From the NCBI GenBank assembly GCA_020350885.1, contig CP070727.1, positions 344,813 to 408,812 on the forward strand: 64,000 nt of DNA. Direction: 5' to 3'. Positions 14,941 through 22,519 of this stretch are shown here, in pieces. Each line of letters begins with the position of its first letter. Position 1 is the first letter of the stretch. This stretch comes from a bacterium (GTDB lineage: Bacteria > Krumholzibacteriota > Krumholzibacteriia > Krumholzibacteriales > Krumholzibacteriaceae). Below the pieces are notes generated by a model. That model made no database searches, was not told the origin of the DNA, and saw only the letters and a program-made list of their open reading frames with translations. The translations under genes and the position numbers were made by a program.

Positions 14941-16265
14941 CAGCACAGGCGGTCATTGCACTCGTCATATTTGTCCTCGCCTACATTCTTATCGTTACAG
15001 AACGTATTCACCGGACGAAGATCGCCATCATGGGCGGAATCCTGTTGGTCGTTTTCCGCGTCATGCCGCAGTGGGAAGCCTTTGCCTTCATAGACTTCAA
15101 CACGATCGGACTCCTTACCGGCATGATGATCCTCATCAGCGTCATCAAGGAAACCGGTCTCTTCAGCTACGTTGCGATCAGAATAGCCAAGACGACGAAG
15201 GGGAACAGCTGGAGGATTCTGCTGTGGTTCTCGGTATTTACGGCAGTCGCCTCGGCGCTCCTCGATAACGTCACCACGGTGCTGCTAATCGCCCCGATAA
15301 CGATCCTCATCGCCGAGATGCTCGACATCTCACCGTTTCCCTTTCTGATCGCCGAAATACTCGCCTCGAACATCGGCGGTATGGCAACCCTGATCGGCGA
15401 TCCACCGAATATCCTCATCGGAAGCGCTACGGATCTCTCCTTTCTCGACTTTGCCGTTCACATGGGACCGGCGGCCGTTGCAATCCTCCTCGGGACCCTG
15501 CTCACGCTGAAGGTCATCTTCAGGAAGGAGCTGAATACACGCGCTGCCGACTACCAAAGAATCGTCGAGGGGATGGACGAAACCAAGGTGATCAAGGACA
15601 CGGTACTGCTTCGCCGCAGTCTCATCGTGCTCGGCCTCACGATCATCGGATTCGTCGTTCACGATCTCCTGGATCTCAAGCCCGCCACCGTAGCCCTCGC
15701 CGGGGGCGGGGCCTTGCTCATCTGGAGCAAAACCGATATCGAGAAGCGACTGGAGGAGATCGAATGGCCGACGCTCTTTTTCTTTATGGGCCTCTTCGTG
15801 CTCGTCGGAGGGCTCGAAAAGGTCGGCCTCCTCGAAAGGCTCGCCACGGCGATTCTGGGAGTGAGTGACAGTATCGTTATTCTCTCACTCTGCATCCTAT
15901 GGGTCTCGGCCGTTGCATCCTCGTTTTTGGACAATATCCCGTTCGTCGCTGCAATGATCCCGCTGCTGCTCAGGATCAGCACGTATCTCTTTCCGAACAC
16001 GGAGGGGCTCGACGAGGCGGCCTACAAGCTCTACTATATGAAGGAGTCACTGCCGCTCTGGTGGAGCCTTGCGCTGGGCGCCTGTCTGGGTGGAAACGGA
16101 ACCATTATCGGTGCCTCGGCAAACGTCGTCATTGCGGGATTCAGCGAAAAGACCAAGAGCCCCCTCACCTTCAGCAACTACATCCGCTATGGATTTCCCC
16201 TGATGCTCTTCTCGATCACGCTGGCGAGCATCTACATCCTCATCCGCTACCTCATCTTCCGGTAG
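14937..16265 (+). CDS. ArsB/NhaD-like (ion transporter superfamily) permease
   Basis: About 442 residues with roughly 11-12 hydrophobic segments. Paired reentrant-type motifs SALLDNVTTVLLIAPITI (first half) and SSFLDNIPFVAAMIPLL (second half) are hallmarks of the ArsB/NhaD/CitM ion-transporter superfamily. NGTIIGASANVV follows near the end. The substrate could be Na+/H+, arsenite, phosphate or a carboxylate, and sequence alone does not decide. The start is GTG at 14937, overlapping the CBS stop, with GGAAGG upstream. CBS and EIIA partners suggest allosteric and PTS control. Confidence 0.85.
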   Translation: MTAQAVIALVIFVLAYILIVTERIHRTKIAIMGGILLVVFRVMPQWEAFAFIDFNTIGLLTGMMILISVIKETGLFSYVAIRIAKTTKGNSWRILLWFSVFTAVASALLDNVTTVLLIAPITILIAEMLDISPFPFLIAEILASNIGGMATLIGDPPNILIGSATDLSFLDFAVHMGPAAVAILLGTLLTLKVIFRKELNTRAADYQRIVEGMDETKVIKDTVLLRRSLIVLGLTIIGFVVHDLLDLKPATVALAGGGALLIWSKTDIEKRLEEIEWPTLFFFMGLFVLVGGLEKVGLLERLATAILGVSDSIVILSLCILWVSAVASSFLDNIPFVAAMIPLLLRISTYLFPNTEGLDEAAYKLYYMKESLPLWWSLALGACLGGNGTIIGASANVVIAGFSEKTKSPLTFSNYIRYGFPLMLFSITLASIYILIRYLIFR

Positions 16266-16317
16266 CCCGTCCGCATGTGCCTCAATGGTCGAGTCCGCTA
16301 CATGCGGCCTGCGATAC

Positions 16318-16344
16318 AAAAAGGGGGAGGAATTCTCCTCCCCC
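16318..16344 (-). terminator. Intrinsic terminator of the double-ECF operon
   Basis: Minus strand: GGGGGAGGA (16344-16336) pairs with TCCTCCCCC (16331-16323) over a 4-nt loop, followed by TTTTT (16322-16318). It lies 40 bp after the last gene of the run (stop at 16384). For the convergent permease gene, CCGCATGT (16271-16278) and ACATGCGG (16300-16307) form a second inverted repeat. Confidence 0.85.
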
Positions 16345-16383
16345 CAGGTGGGATCTCACCGACAAGGCGTTGCGATCCCCCGG

Positions 16384-16947
16384 TTATTTCCGTCCGTACT
16401 TGCGGTGGCGCCTACCGCCATAGTCAAGGCATCCCCCGCCATCTTCATCCTCCCCACCACCATGCATACAGACGTGGCCTCCATACATACCGCGACACCC
16501 CCGCATCCCGTGATTCGGTATGCCTTTGCCATCTCTGCCGCGCAACCTGTGCCGGCCCTTGTTCCAATGGTGTCTAATGAACTTCTTCCACTGCTCGGGC
16601 GTCAGTATCTCCTTAGCTGCAAAAAGATGATCGATCCGACTCCGTTGCATCTCCTCCCTGATCGATGCAATCTTGCTCAGGATCAGATCGATTTCCTTGC
16701 GGCTGGGATCATCCTTCATGAACTCCATCCGCATCTGCAGCCGGAGCTTGCGGAGTGTCGCCGCACGGTCGATATTCTCGAGCCGGTGCTCGAGGTGCAG
16801 CTTTTCCATCTTCGCCTGCTGCTCGTCATTGAGCTCGAGACCCTTCATGCACTTGCCCTCCTCCGATGCACCGCCCCGGGCAACGAGCATGGCCGGGAAA
16901 GCCACTACGAGCACCAAGACCAAAGCGATTATAATCCGTCGTTTCAT
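16384..16947 (-). CDS. Spy/CpxP-like periplasmic protein with His/Cys/Met-rich tail
   Basis: About 187 residues with a signal peptide (1-24; ending PAMLVARGG). A helical LTxxQ-type core follows at about 30-125: LELNDEQQAKMEKLHLEHRL and EILTPEQWKKFI each match the Spy repeat idea. The C-terminal 50 residues are rich in Gly, His, Met and Cys (NHGMRGCRGMYGGHVCMHGG), suggesting metal binding. It is the last gene of an eight-gene run controlled by two ECF sigma factors and overlaps the preceding gene by 4 bp (ATGA). The likely role is a periplasmic chaperone or metal sensor; substrate unknown. Confidence 0.8.
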   Translation of the reverse strand: MKRRIIIALVLVLVVAFPAMLVARGGASEEGKCMKGLELNDEQQAKMEKLHLEHRLENIDRAATLRKLRLQMRMEFMKDDPSRKEIDLILSKIASIREEMQRSRIDHLFAAKEILTPEQWKKFIRHHWNKGRHRLRGRDGKGIPNHGMRGCRGMYGGHVCMHGGGEDEDGGGCLDYGGRRHRKYGRK

Positions 16948-17528
16948 AAGGCACCTCCGCCTTCTTCATGGGGATGGCCCACACTATCGTTCTCCTCGTG
17001 CCGGTACCCCCCGTCTCTGTCGTGCCGACGACCCGGGGGACCAGGATGTCCGGGATGCCAGCGTTTCATTCTCCGCATGAGGAGATGGGAGAGCCGCTCC
17101 CGCTCCTCCTGGTCGAGGATTGCGTGGGTACGAAGGAGCCCCCGTATCAGGACCTTCTCGAGCTCTCCCTGCAGCCTGGATATCTCCTGAACCTTCTCCA
17201 TGACCGTCCCCTCGTCCGGTTCGTCCTCCCGGAGAAGATCTATGAGTTCACCGCGTGCCTTGTGAAGCTCCTCTCTGAAAACCTCGGCCTCGCCGTGTGA
17301 TTCGTCGAATATCGCCTCGAGCCGCTCGGTTTTCTCCGGTGAGAGGTTCAGGTGCCGGGCAAAACGCCGCCCCCTGCCCCTGAAGGGACCATGTCGATCC
17401 TTGCGGAACATCCTTTGCTCAACCCCGCGAGGGTGCTGCCGCACCCACCCGTAGGTGAGCGCCGCCAATACCGCGAGGTTGAAGGCGAGCGACACTACCA
17501 AGGCTATTTTCAGCCTACCGTTCTTCAT
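16944..17528 (-). CDS. Membrane-anchored Spy/CnrX-like periplasmic sensor
   Basis: About 194 residues. An N-terminal uncleaved helix (about 6-28; IALVVSLAFNLAVLAALTYGWV) is followed by an Arg/Phe-rich stretch and a long four-helix-type core (about 55-150). HLNLSPEKTERLEAIFDESH matches the LTxxQ-like motif of heavy-metal-resistance/CnrX proteins. The tail is rich in His, Pro and Gly (RWHPGHPGPPGRRHDRDGG). The ATG at 17528 follows GGAAGGAGG. It overlaps the anti-sigma gene by 14 bp, as CnrX-type sensors do next to their anti-sigma partners, so it may tune sigma release. Confidence 0.78.
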   Translation of the reverse strand: MKNGRLKIALVVSLAFNLAVLAALTYGWVRQHPRGVEQRMFRKDRHGPFRGRGRRFARHLNLSPEKTERLEAIFDESHGEAEVFREELHKARGELIDLLREDEPDEGTVMEKVQEISRLQGELEKVLIRGLLRTHAILDQEERERLSHLLMRRMKRWHPGHPGPPGRRHDRDGGYRHEENDSVGHPHEEGGGAL

Positions 17529-17964
17529 CGCCGCCTCCTTCCGATGCCATGACGAGAACGTCACCGAACGAGCCCGGTGGATACTCGTCGAGGTATTCCA
17601 GCTCGATAACCGCTACTTCATCACCCTGTTGCGGAGGAACAAAGGTCTCCGTCAGGAATCCGCCCACCTGCAGGCCGAGCAGAACGATGAGCGCTGCGGC
17701 AGGTACGGCCACCTTGAGCCATCCGCGTACCCACCACGCAGGCTCCGGCTCCTCGATGGCTGCCATGACGGAGGGAACGATGGAAGGGGGTGGTGACACC
17801 TCGATCAGACTCTTATGAATCGATACCGTCTCACCGAACGATTCCAGACACCGGCGACAGGCATCGCAAACCTTGAGATGCCGCTCGAGCTTCTCGAGCT
17901 CCGCATCACCGAGCTCACCGTCGAGCCTCCTGGAGATCATCTTGCGGAATCCATCACAGTCCAT
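17515..17964 (-). CDS. zf-HC2 anti-sigma factor (pair 1)
   Basis: About 149 residues. The N-terminal zinc-binding anti-sigma domain has the HC2 pattern HLKVCDACRRC (about residues 29-39). A Pro-rich segment and a single transmembrane helix near 80-105 (WLKVAVPAAALIVLLGLQVGGFL) follow, with a short acidic periplasmic tail. It should hold the ECF sigma factor encoded just upstream. A 101-bp gap, unusual for such pairs, separates the genes and contains a 30-codon ORF at 17954-18046. AAGGAG lies 6 nt before the ATG. Confidence 0.87.
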   Translation of the reverse strand: MDCDGFRKMISRRLDGELGDAELEKLERHLKVCDACRRCLESFGETVSIHKSLIEVSPPPSIVPSVMAAIEEPEPAWWVRGWLKVAVPAAALIVLLGLQVGGFLTETFVPPQQGDEVAVIELEYLDEYPPGSFGDVLVMASEGGGDEER

Positions 17965-18046
17965 ACACGGCTCCTTCCCTCATTATGTATGAACGCATCA
18001 TTGTGGAATATCTTGCTGAGAAAAAATCTTTTTCGAATATACGCAT
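17954..18046 (-). CDS. Candidate 30-residue small protein between sigma and anti-sigma
   Basis: Unrecognised. The ORF starts at ATG 18046 and begins MRIFEKDFFSARYSTM, ending MREGAVYGL. It fills the gap between sigma factor 1 and anti-sigma 1. An AAGGAG ribosome site (18062-18057) lies 10 nt upstream; this site belongs to the second copy of a short tandem duplication (AAGGAGTAG twice) at the sigma stop codon. Its own stop overlaps the anti-sigma start by 11 bp. The geometry suggests translational coupling or a leader peptide, but short ORFs arise by chance and no homologue is known to me. Confidence 0.4.
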   Translation of the reverse strand: MRIFEKDFFSARYSTMMRSYIMREGAVYGL

Positions 18047-18065
18047 CCCGGCTCTACTCCTTGAC

Positions 18066-18626
18066 CTACTCCTTGAACGGTTCGAGTTTCTCCGCGAGGC
18101 GCTCACGTGCCCGGAACAGGATCGATTCGACGGCCGACACACTCTTACCCATAACCTGGGCGATCTCTTTGTACGAAAGCTGCCGCCCGACCCTGAGCTC
18201 AACGGCTGTTCGCCAATCGGCGGGAAGCTCTGCAAGTGCAGCGAGATACGCCTCCTCGAGCTCCGACCACTCGGCCCCCGCCGCCGGATCGTCGTGAAGA
18301 CGGTGACGTGGTGGCTCGCGCCCTTCATCAAGCATCTGATCGAGTGAGACACCGTCCCGCCGGTGACGGCTCCGTGCGAAACTCACGGCCAAATTGGAGG
18401 CGATGCGGTACATGAAGGTACGAAACGAGGCCGTGGGCTTGTACCGCCCCGCCGATCGGTATAGATTGATAAATAGCTGTTGGGTGAGGTCTTCGGCGTC
18501 CTCGGGATGCCCCGTCGTTCGAAGAAAGAAATTATAGACAGACTGCTGGTGGCGCTCGACGAGCGAGCGGAAGGCCTTACGATCGCCCCGGGAAGCACGG
18601 AGCATCAGGGAAACATCATCACTCAT
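18066..18626 (-). CDS. ECF-family RNA polymerase sigma factor (pair 1)
   Basis: About 186 residues with sigma region 2 at about 20-90 (EDAEDLTQQLFINLYRSAGRY, FRTFMYRIASNLAVSFAR) and region 4 at about 125-180 (LPADWRTAVELRVGRQLSYKEIAQVMG, VSAVESILFRARERL). It directs RNA polymerase to envelope or metal-stress promoters and is presumably held by the zf-HC2 protein downstream. It begins 3 bp after the MBL hydrolase stop, inside a continuous run, so it may be transcribed both from its own and from the upstream ECF promoter. Confidence 0.93.
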   Translation of the reverse strand: MSDDVSLMLRASRGDRKAFRSLVERHQQSVYNFFLRTTGHPEDAEDLTQQLFINLYRSAGRYKPTASFRTFMYRIASNLAVSFARSRHRRDGVSLDQMLDEGREPPRHRLHDDPAAGAEWSELEEAYLAALAELPADWRTAVELRVGRQLSYKEIAQVMGKSVSAVESILFRARERLAEKLEPFKE

Positions 18627-18629
18627 GGT

Positions 18630-19481
18630 TTACCTGATATCGATCTCCTCGGATATTTCGAAGCGTTCTGTTTCGGCCGCCTGTCTTCGGATGCGGCACG
18701 CCGGTATCACCGGATCGTGCTCGAAGAAGAGGATCCATCCCTCATCTGCCGCCCGTCCGATCAGCCGTCTCTTCTCCTCCAAGGTACTCAGGGGAAAGTG
18801 ATCGTAGGCCATGATGTAGGGGAGGTTCAGATGTGAGGCGAGGGGCACGAGATCGGCGCAGTAGAGGAGACTCCCTTCGTCTGTCGTGATCAGGACGACC
18901 TGGTGACCCGGTGTGTGACCGTCAGTCGGAATAAGGCTCACACCGGGGAAGATCTCCTCTTCTCCGTCAATCAGGCGCAGCATCCCCGCCTGCTCTATGG
19001 GTACGTAATTATCGGGAAAGAAGCTCGCCCGGTCCTTGGCATTCGGCTCAACCGCCGCCGTCCACTGCCTGCGCTGGATATAGTGTTCGGCACGGGGGAG
19101 CGTCAAATGCAGATCTCCGCTATGATCGCGGTAAGTGAAACCGCCGACATGATCGAAGTGCAGATGAGTGGCAACCGCATCGGTTATGGTATGCGGATCA
19201 ATCCCTTCCCGTCTGAGGGCCTCCCCCAGCCCCTCGGTCTCGATCGAATAGATCCGGATCATCTTATCGTCGAGCTTCGTACCGGATCCGCTGTCTATGA
19301 CGAGCCTGCGGCCGTTCCCCTCGACGAAGAGCACCCGCATCGCCATCGAGATCCTGTTACTCTCATCGGCCGGATTGGTGCGGCTCCAGAGGACCTTTGG
19401 CACCACCCCAAACATCGCCCCCCCATCGAGCCTGAATATACCTGTCTCGATCGCCTTCAGCGTAAAGCCGCCCAACCTCAT
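18630..19481 (-). CDS. MBL-fold metallohydrolase
   Basis: About 283 residues, metallo-beta-lactamase fold. Metal motif HLHFDHVGG (about 107-115), a downstream His in DGHTPGHQ, an Asp in LLYCADL, and a late His in YDHFPL/FEHDP. The family resembles AHL-lactonase/AttM-like and other quinolone- or glyoxalase-type hydrolases, but the substrate cannot be assigned. It overlaps YbjQ by 4 bp and precedes sigma factor 1 by 3 bp, so it is embedded in the double-ECF operon. Confidence 0.85.
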   Translation of the reverse strand: MRLGGFTLKAIETGIFRLDGGAMFGVVPKVLWSRTNPADESNRISMAMRVLFVEGNGRRLVIDSGSGTKLDDKMIRIYSIETEGLGEALRREGIDPHTITDAVATHLHFDHVGGFTYRDHSGDLHLTLPRAEHYIQRRQWTAAVEPNAKDRASFFPDNYVPIEQAGMLRLIDGEEEIFPGVSLIPTDGHTPGHQVVLITTDEGSLLYCADLVPLASHLNLPYIMAYDHFPLSTLEEKRRLIGRAADEGWILFFEHDPVIPACRIRRQAAETERFEISEEIDIR

Positions 19482-19801
19482 GCATCGTCCTCCACGACGA
19501 CAGCCGTTCCGTAGGCGAGCAGCTCCGCCGCATTTTCCATCATCGACGCCGTCGTAAACCGAAGAGCGACAATGGCATTCGCCCCGCGAGCCTCAGCCTC
19601 GGCAACCATCCGGTCCAGGGCCTGCTCCCGGGACTCTGCGATCATCTTCGTGTATTCTACAATCTCTCCCCCCGTGATGTTCCTGAGTGATGCCATGATA
19701 TCACGCCCGATATGACGGGCGCGAATCGTATTGCCCCGTACCATGCCGAGTACCTTCGTGATACGTTTCCCGGGTATCTCATCAGCGGTTACGATCAACA
19801 T
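19478..19801 (-). CDS. YbjQ/UPF0145 family protein
   Basis: About 107 residues, a single YbjQ (DUF74) domain: ADEIPGKRITKVLGMVRGNT at the start, then ALDRMVAEAEARGANAIVALRF, the family signature. Structures of relatives are pentameric; a heavy-metal-binding role has been proposed but the function is unknown. It is coupled to the MBL hydrolase through a 4-bp ATGA overlap and lies 35 bp after the second anti-sigma gene. Confidence 0.9.
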   Translation of the reverse strand: MLIVTADEIPGKRITKVLGMVRGNTIRARHIGRDIMASLRNITGGEIVEYTKMIAESREQALDRMVAEAEARGANAIVALRFTTASMMENAAELLAYGTAVVVEDDA

Positions 19802-19836
19802 AGCATTACCTGCCTTTCTACGATACGGTTACCGGT

Positions 19837-20271
19837 TCAACGCTCGATATCCTTGTACTTGTCGACCTTGTAGTGATGCACCCGCTCCCTGATCACCGAG
19901 ATCAAGAGCAGGACGAATCCAACGAAGAGCACGACAAGGGCAAATTTCTCAAACGTGATCTCGCCGAAGTGCCGTATCACCTGATAGAGCTCGTACCCGA
20001 GGAAGAGTGCGGCCCCGGCGATCACGAATATCCAGGCCACCCGCCGCTCGAGACGGCGGTAGAGACTCTTCCAGTAGCCCTCCCAGAATTCATCCGTCGG
20101 ATCTCTCATCTTGATCCTCCCCGTGAACGCCCGGAGCTTGCCGAATTCATTCAGCACCGTGCGGCAGTCGCTGCACTGTTCGAGATGCTTCTCGAAAGCC
20201 GCCCGTTCCTCTTCACCCATCTCCCCATCCAGATATCGCATCCCGTCGTTCTGTATCCGGTCGCAGGCCAT
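19837..20271 (-). CDS. zf-HC2 anti-sigma factor (pair 2)
   Basis: About 144 residues. N-terminal zinc finger HLEQCSDCRTVL (about 29-40) of the HC2 anti-sigma type. Two hydrophobic segments follow, near 79-97 (WIFVIAGAALFLGYELY) and 107-128 (FEKFALVVLFVGFVLLLISVI), ending in a short basic cytoplasmic tail. Two helices differ from the single-helix anti-sigma of pair 1. It lies 4 bp after its cognate sigma gene. Confidence 0.85.
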   Translation of the reverse strand: MACDRIQNDGMRYLDGEMGEEERAAFEKHLEQCSDCRTVLNEFGKLRAFTGRIKMRDPTDEFWEGYWKSLYRRLERRVAWIFVIAGAALFLGYELYQVIRHFGEITFEKFALVVLFVGFVLLLISVIRERVHHYKVDKYKDIER

Positions 20272-20275
20272 ACCC

Positions 20276-20860
20276 CTATCCCCCCTCTCCGAACGGTTCG
20301 ACGCCTGCTTTTTTCAAAGCATCATGCAGTGCCTTTCGTGCATAGTAGAGACGTGACATAACGGTGCCCTCTGCGATGTCGAGCATGCTTGAGATCTCCT
20401 GGTATGAGAGCTCCTGAAACTCTCGGAGCACGATAATCTCCCGATGTTCCGGCGATAACGTGAACAGAACCTTCCACAATGTCTCCTTCTGCTCCCTGCG
20501 GATCAGTGCGATCTCCGGCGAGACGGTCCGGTCGGCCCGCTCGACAAGCACGTCGAGCGAAACTTCCCTTCGCCGCTTCCGCCGTTCGATGAAGTTCAGG
20601 CACCGGTTCCGTAGGATCCGGTAGAACCATGGGAAGAAGGGCCTGTCGATATCGAAGCTCCTGCGGGCCTTGTGCGCCGCCATGTAACATTCCTGCGATA
20701 GATCCCATGCATCCTCCACATTCCCCACGATTCCGAGTGCAACTGCAAAGGCACGTTGCATCGTTGCTTTCACGATCGTCTCGAACGCCCTGACGCTGCC
20801 CCTTTTCCAGGCAGCCAACGTCTGCCTATCGATGTCGACCGTCTGTTCAAGTTCCGTCAT
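20276..20860 (-). CDS. ECF-family RNA polymerase sigma factor (pair 2)
   Basis: About 194 residues. Region 2 at about 25-95 (NVEDAWDLSQECYMAAHKARRS, FFPWFYRILRNRCLNFIERR) and region 4 at about 130-180 (LSPEHREIIVLREFQELSYQEISSMLDI, TVMSRLYYARKAL). First gene of the eight-gene run ending at the terminator near 16330. Upstream (20861-21059) I see TATAAC and GTGACA-like boxes at poor spacing and a 12-bp palindrome, but no secure promoter. Confidence 0.93.
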   Translation of the reverse strand: MTELEQTVDIDRQTLAAWKRGSVRAFETIVKATMQRAFAVALGIVGNVEDAWDLSQECYMAAHKARRSFDIDRPFFPWFYRILRNRCLNFIERRKRRREVSLDVLVERADRTVSPEIALIRREQKETLWKVLFTLSPEHREIIVLREFQELSYQEISSMLDIAEGTVMSRLYYARKALHDALKKAGVEPFGEGG

Positions 20861-21013
20861 AACGAAATACAGTTCACCTGCTCCGAATATTCAAAAAAAC
20901 TGCACCCCACCGTCTGGGCCATTCTCGGCAGCACCGGAGGCCTCAGTTATAGCAGGTTGCTCGAATGTCACTGGGTACAAATATACGGATTACCGGCTGA
21001 TCGGTCTAGTCCA

Positions 21014-21025
21014 CATACCGGTATG
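21014..21025. promoter_or_regulatory. 12-bp perfect palindrome upstream of the double-ECF operon
   Basis: CATACCGGTATG is a perfect palindrome in the 199-bp gap between the DUF4870 gene and sigma factor 2, about 155 bp upstream of the sigma start. It could be an operator; regulator unknown. Confidence 0.35.
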
Positions 21026-21059
21026 GATTCACCGTCCCCGGCCGTGATGCCGTTTGGTG

Positions 21060-21425
21060 CTACTTCTCCTCTTTTTGTTCCTCTTCTGCATGCTCCTCAG
21101 TGCCCAGTACCTGGCGCCGTGCGTACTTTCCGATCACAGGGAGCTCATACATCTTCTCCATCAATGCCTGGTACATGATAAAGATCCAGACGATGAGAAC
21201 AAAGAGGTAGAGCAGGATATTGATGACGGGAATCCACGCAAAAATCACACTAATGACAATAAAGAATATCCAGAGCAGAATGGACTGCACAGCGTGGAAA
21301 CGCACCAGCTTGTTTTCCTTCTCGAGAAAGAGAAAGAGCAGGCCACCGAAAAACGGGATGAAGTAGGTCAAGAGACCGGCGATACCGGCAGGCACCGCCG
21401 TGCTCTGTTTTTCTTTTTCCTCCAT
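21060..21425 (-). CDS. DUF4870-type small membrane protein
   Basis: About 121 residues with three or four hydrophobic helices. The pattern LTYFIPFFGGLLFLFLEKEN, RFHAVQSILLW, then IPVINILLYLFVLIVWIFIMYQAL is that of the DUF4870 (TIC20-like) family. N- and C-terminal tails are acidic and charged (ends EEHAEEEQKEEK). Function of the family is not established. It is separated by 117 bp from the DUF4097 gene upstream. Confidence 0.85.
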   Translation of the reverse strand: MEEKEKQSTAVPAGIAGLLTYFIPFFGGLLFLFLEKENKLVRFHAVQSILLWIFFIVISVIFAWIPVINILLYLFVLIVWIFIMYQALMEKMYELPVIGKYARRQVLGTEEHAEEEQKEEK

Positions 21426-21542
21426 CGTGTAACCCCCTTATTTTCGATTATAGATGAGTTCGGATGACGTTGAAACCAAAAAAAGCATGTGCGACAAGGC
21501 GATCGGCTCCTCCCGCCCGTAACAGCACAGCAGAGCGGGGAG

Positions 21543-22337
21543 TTACAGTTCCTCGAGCTCTATATTGCCGTTGACCGTTCTGAGTTGGATCTTTCCCCCT
21601 CCCTTGCCGATGACACCCCGTACAGAGCTTCGCTTGACCCTGATCCTGTCGCTGAGCTCAAACTCGAGCTCTATCTTTCCGTTTATGGTCTTTGCATCGA
21701 GCCTGCCGCCGGCATCCTCCGGAAGCCACAGATGAATGCTGCCATTGACCGCCTTCAGGCTGAGATCACCGCCGGCGGGAAACTCCTCGATCTCGCAATC
21801 GACGGAACCGTTCGTCGTGTGCGCCTCGCCCTCGCCCCGCATCGCACCGAGCTCGATCCCTCCGTTCACGGTGTGCACCTCGAAGGTCCCGGTGACTCCT
21901 AAGGCGGCGATACCTCCATTCACGGCTCCGAGATCGAGATCCGTCCGCTGAGGAACCTTCACCGTGTAATGAATGGTGATTGAGCTCCGGTCGCCGCCGG
22001 AGAAGATCCAGAAACGGCTCTGCCTGATCTTCGGGAGATCCGCCTTGATCGAGACCCGCCTCCTGCTTGCGTCGACGTCGAAGTCCAGTTTTTCATAGAT
22101 CTTCCGGGCTTCATTTTTACTCGGGGCCTTGATCTTTATCTCTGCAAAGACCTCGATCTCATTACGTCCCCAACTCTCTATGTCGATGGATCCGTTCACG
22201 TTGCTGAGAGTGAGGCGTGCCCCTTCGTCGACCGCGAAGCTCCTCTGCCAGGTCTCCTTGAGCCGGTAGGCCTCACCGGAAACAGGAATAATCAGCAGAG
22301 AGACGAGGACTATGAGTGCTGGATGCAACCGTCTCAT
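21543..22337 (-). CDS. Secreted DUF4097-type beta-repeat protein
   Basis: About 264 residues with a signal peptide (1-22; HPALIVLVSLLIIPVSG). A repetitive beta region carries recurrent Asn-Gly phrases: LSNVNGSIDIESWG, GAVNGGIAALG, HTVNGGIELGAM, KAVNGSIHLWLP, KTINGKIELEF and RTVNGNIELEEL. This is the DUF4097 right-handed beta-solenoid-like fold. Function unknown; surface or periplasmic scaffold likely. The ATG at 22337 follows GAGGGGG; an upstream GTG at 22346 abuts that site. Confidence 0.83.
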   Translation of the reverse strand: MRRLHPALIVLVSLLIIPVSGEAYRLKETWQRSFAVDEGARLTLSNVNGSIDIESWGRNEIEVFAEIKIKAPSKNEARKIYEKLDFDVDASRRRVSIKADLPKIRQSRFWIFSGGDRSSITIHYTVKVPQRTDLDLGAVNGGIAALGVTGTFEVHTVNGGIELGAMRGEGEAHTTNGSVDCEIEEFPAGGDLSLKAVNGSIHLWLPEDAGGRLDAKTINGKIELEFELSDRIRVKRSSVRGVIGKGGGKIQLRTVNGNIELEEL

Positions 22338-22519
22338 CTCATACACCCCCTCGATAATCGGTACTATGCATATTCTTCCATATGGTTATTGCTACTCTAA
22401 ATAACGAATTACACCGGTAAAATGTTTCGAGGCACTACCAGAAAGTGGATAGGCAGGGACATACGAGAAGCTTGGACATGAGCGAAAATTACTGTTCTGC
22501 TATCCCATGCAGGTGCCCG

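Noticed and set aside
20885-20905. T-tract (TTTTTTT on the minus strand) upstream of sigma factor 2 as a terminator
   Set aside because: No stable stem directly precedes it; only 4-bp pairings are found.
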